Below are positions 43,486 through 44,320 of a stretch of DNA of 44,320 nt, one piece after another. This DNA is from Pseudolabrys sp. (lineage in GTDB: Bacteria > Pseudomonadota > Alphaproteobacteria > Rhizobiales > Xanthobacteraceae): assembly GCA_022843325.1 (NCBI GenBank), contig JALHNV010000022.1, forward strand, positions 1 through 44,320, given 5' to 3'. The position numbers were made by a program, and so were the translations under genes. Below the pieces are notes generated by a model. That model did no database searches and was not told the origin of the DNA. It was given only the letters and a program-made list of their open reading frames with translations. The number at the start of each line of letters is the position of its first letter. Position 1 is the first letter of the stretch.

Positions 43486-44320
43486 ATGACGACTTTATGG
43501 GTGATCGTCGCCTGTGGCGTACTTGCGATCGTCTACGGCATCTGGGCCACCGGTTCGGTGCTCAAGGCCGACGCCGGCAACGCAAGAATGCAAGAAATCG
43601 CGGCCGCCGTGCGTGAAGGCGCGCAGGCCTATCTGAAGCGCCAGTACACCACCATCGGCATCGTCGGTGTGGTGATCTTCGTCATCCTCGGGCTGACGCT
43701 CGGCTGGCTGGTCGCCATCGGCTTCCTGGTCGGCGCCGTGCTGTCGGGGGCTACCGGCTTCATCGGCATGAACGTGTCGGTGCGCGCCAACGTCCGCGTC
43801 GCGCAGGCCGCCACCAAGACGCTGTCCGGCGGCCTGGAACTGGCCTTCAAGGCCGGCGCCATCACCGGCATGCTGGTGGCCGGTCTCGCGCTGCTCGGCG
43901 TGACGATCTACTTCATCATCCTCACCGGACCGCTGCAGTTTGCCGCCAACAGCCGCACCGTGATCGACTCGCTGGTCGCACTCGGTTTCGGCGCGTCGCT
44001 GATCTCGATCTTTGCCCGTCTCGGCGGCGGCATCTTCACCAAGGGTGCTGACGTCGGCGGCGATCTCGTCGGCAAGGTCGAAGCCGGCATTCCGGAAGAC
44101 GACCCGCGCAATCCGGCCACCATCGCCGACAACGTCGGCGACAATGTCGGCGACTGCGCCGGCATGGCGGCCGATCTGTTCGAGACCTATGCCGTCACCT
44201 TGGTCGCGACCATGGTGCTGGCGGCGATCTTCTTTGCCGGTACGCCGTATCTGCTGACCATGATGACCCTGCCGCTGGCCATTGGCGGCGTCTGCATCCT
44301 GACCTCGATCGCCGGCACGT
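43486..44320 (+). CDS. hppA: Membrane-bound proton-translocating pyrophosphatase, N-terminal part
   Basis: Couples pyrophosphate hydrolysis to proton pumping across a membrane. The first 278 codons are in the window and the gene runs off the right edge. The sequence opens with a membrane helix ([19 protein letters not shown]) and includes [16 protein letters not shown] and the pyrophosphate-binding block [43 protein letters not shown]. The residue that separates K+-dependent from K+-independent enzymes lies beyond the edge. GAGG precedes the ATG by about nine bases. Confidence 0.97.
   Translation, partial: MTTLWVIVACGVLAIVYGIWATGSVLKADAGNARMQEIAAAVREGAQAYLKRQYTTIGIVGVVIFVILGLTLGWLVAIGFLVGAVLSGATGFIGMNVSVRANVRVAQAATKTLSGGLELAFKAGAITGMLVAGLALLGVTIYFIILTGPLQFAANSRTVIDSLVALGFGASLISIFARLGGGIFTKGADVGGDLVGKVEAGIPEDDPRNPATIADNVGDNVGDCAGMAADLFETYAVTLVATMVLAAIFFAGTPYLLTMMTLPLAIGGVCILTSIAGT

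Overview
The window is 44 kb of high-GC (roughly mid-60s percent) chromosome from an alphaproteobacterium, most likely of the order Hyphomicrobiales near Bradyrhizobium, Rhodopseudomonas and Xanthobacteraceae. The clues are the gene order rpoZ-rsh-pdxJ-acpS-lepB-rnc-era-recO-parC, a metal-regulated sitABCD operon with Mur-type operators, a Bpt-type aminoacyl transferase, a HemB without the zinc cysteines, an LdtR-like MarR regulator in front of glyA-nrdR-ribD, and two GC-rich palindromic intergenic repeats of a type I associate with this group. Nearly all of it is coding. I see no rRNA, tRNA, CRISPR array, transposase or phage genes.

Layout. 1-2.4 kb: the start of a leftward secreted protein (probably a lytic transglycosylase), then dapA, mscL and smpB. 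2.5-5.7 kb: a block of stress-type genes (DUF4394 exported protein, DJ-1/PfpI, periplasmic Cu/Zn superoxide dismutase, VOC enzyme, unusual peroxiredoxin). 5.6-7 kb, leftward: an NYN-domain nuclease overlapping a family-5 uracil-DNA glycosylase. 7.3-17.6 kb: information processing and envelope genes from rpoZ to parC, many with 4-base ATGA stop/start overlaps. A small secreted, arginine-rich, four-cysteine protein is inserted on the opposite strand between recO and parC. 17.6-21.3 kb: the sitABCD manganese/iron ABC transporter, with two near-identical inverted operators flanking its probable promoter. 21.5-22.1 kb: a lower-GC membrane-anchored protein of unknown function, the most accessory-looking gene. 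22.1-29 kb: bpt, an RDD membrane protein, threonine dehydratase, DoxX, an orphan molybdenum hydroxylase large subunit and hemB. 29.1-33.8 kb: a valine-catabolism cluster (acyl-CoA dehydrogenase, 3-hydroxyisobutyryl-CoA hydrolase, 3-hydroxyisobutyrate dehydrogenase) mixed with a cupin and two small membrane proteins. 34-40.6 kb: ldtR, glyA, nrdR, ribD, ribE, ribH, nusB and thiL. 40.7-44.3 kb: an FMN-dependent alpha-hydroxy-acid dehydrogenase, an MFS transporter and the first 278 codons of the membrane pyrophosphatase hppA.

This is mostly conserved core genome. No complete new multi-gene system is obvious. The best leads are regulatory or small: the paired sit operators, a tandem 25-bp repeat with a 31-bp period between the small secreted protein and parC, the four-cysteine secreted protein, the lower-GC membrane protein at 21.5 kb, a cupin with Arg in place of a metal-binding His, and the orphan hydroxylase subunit. 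Starts were chosen by Shine-Dalgarno match, overlap with neighbours and expected N-termini, and often differ from the longest open frame.
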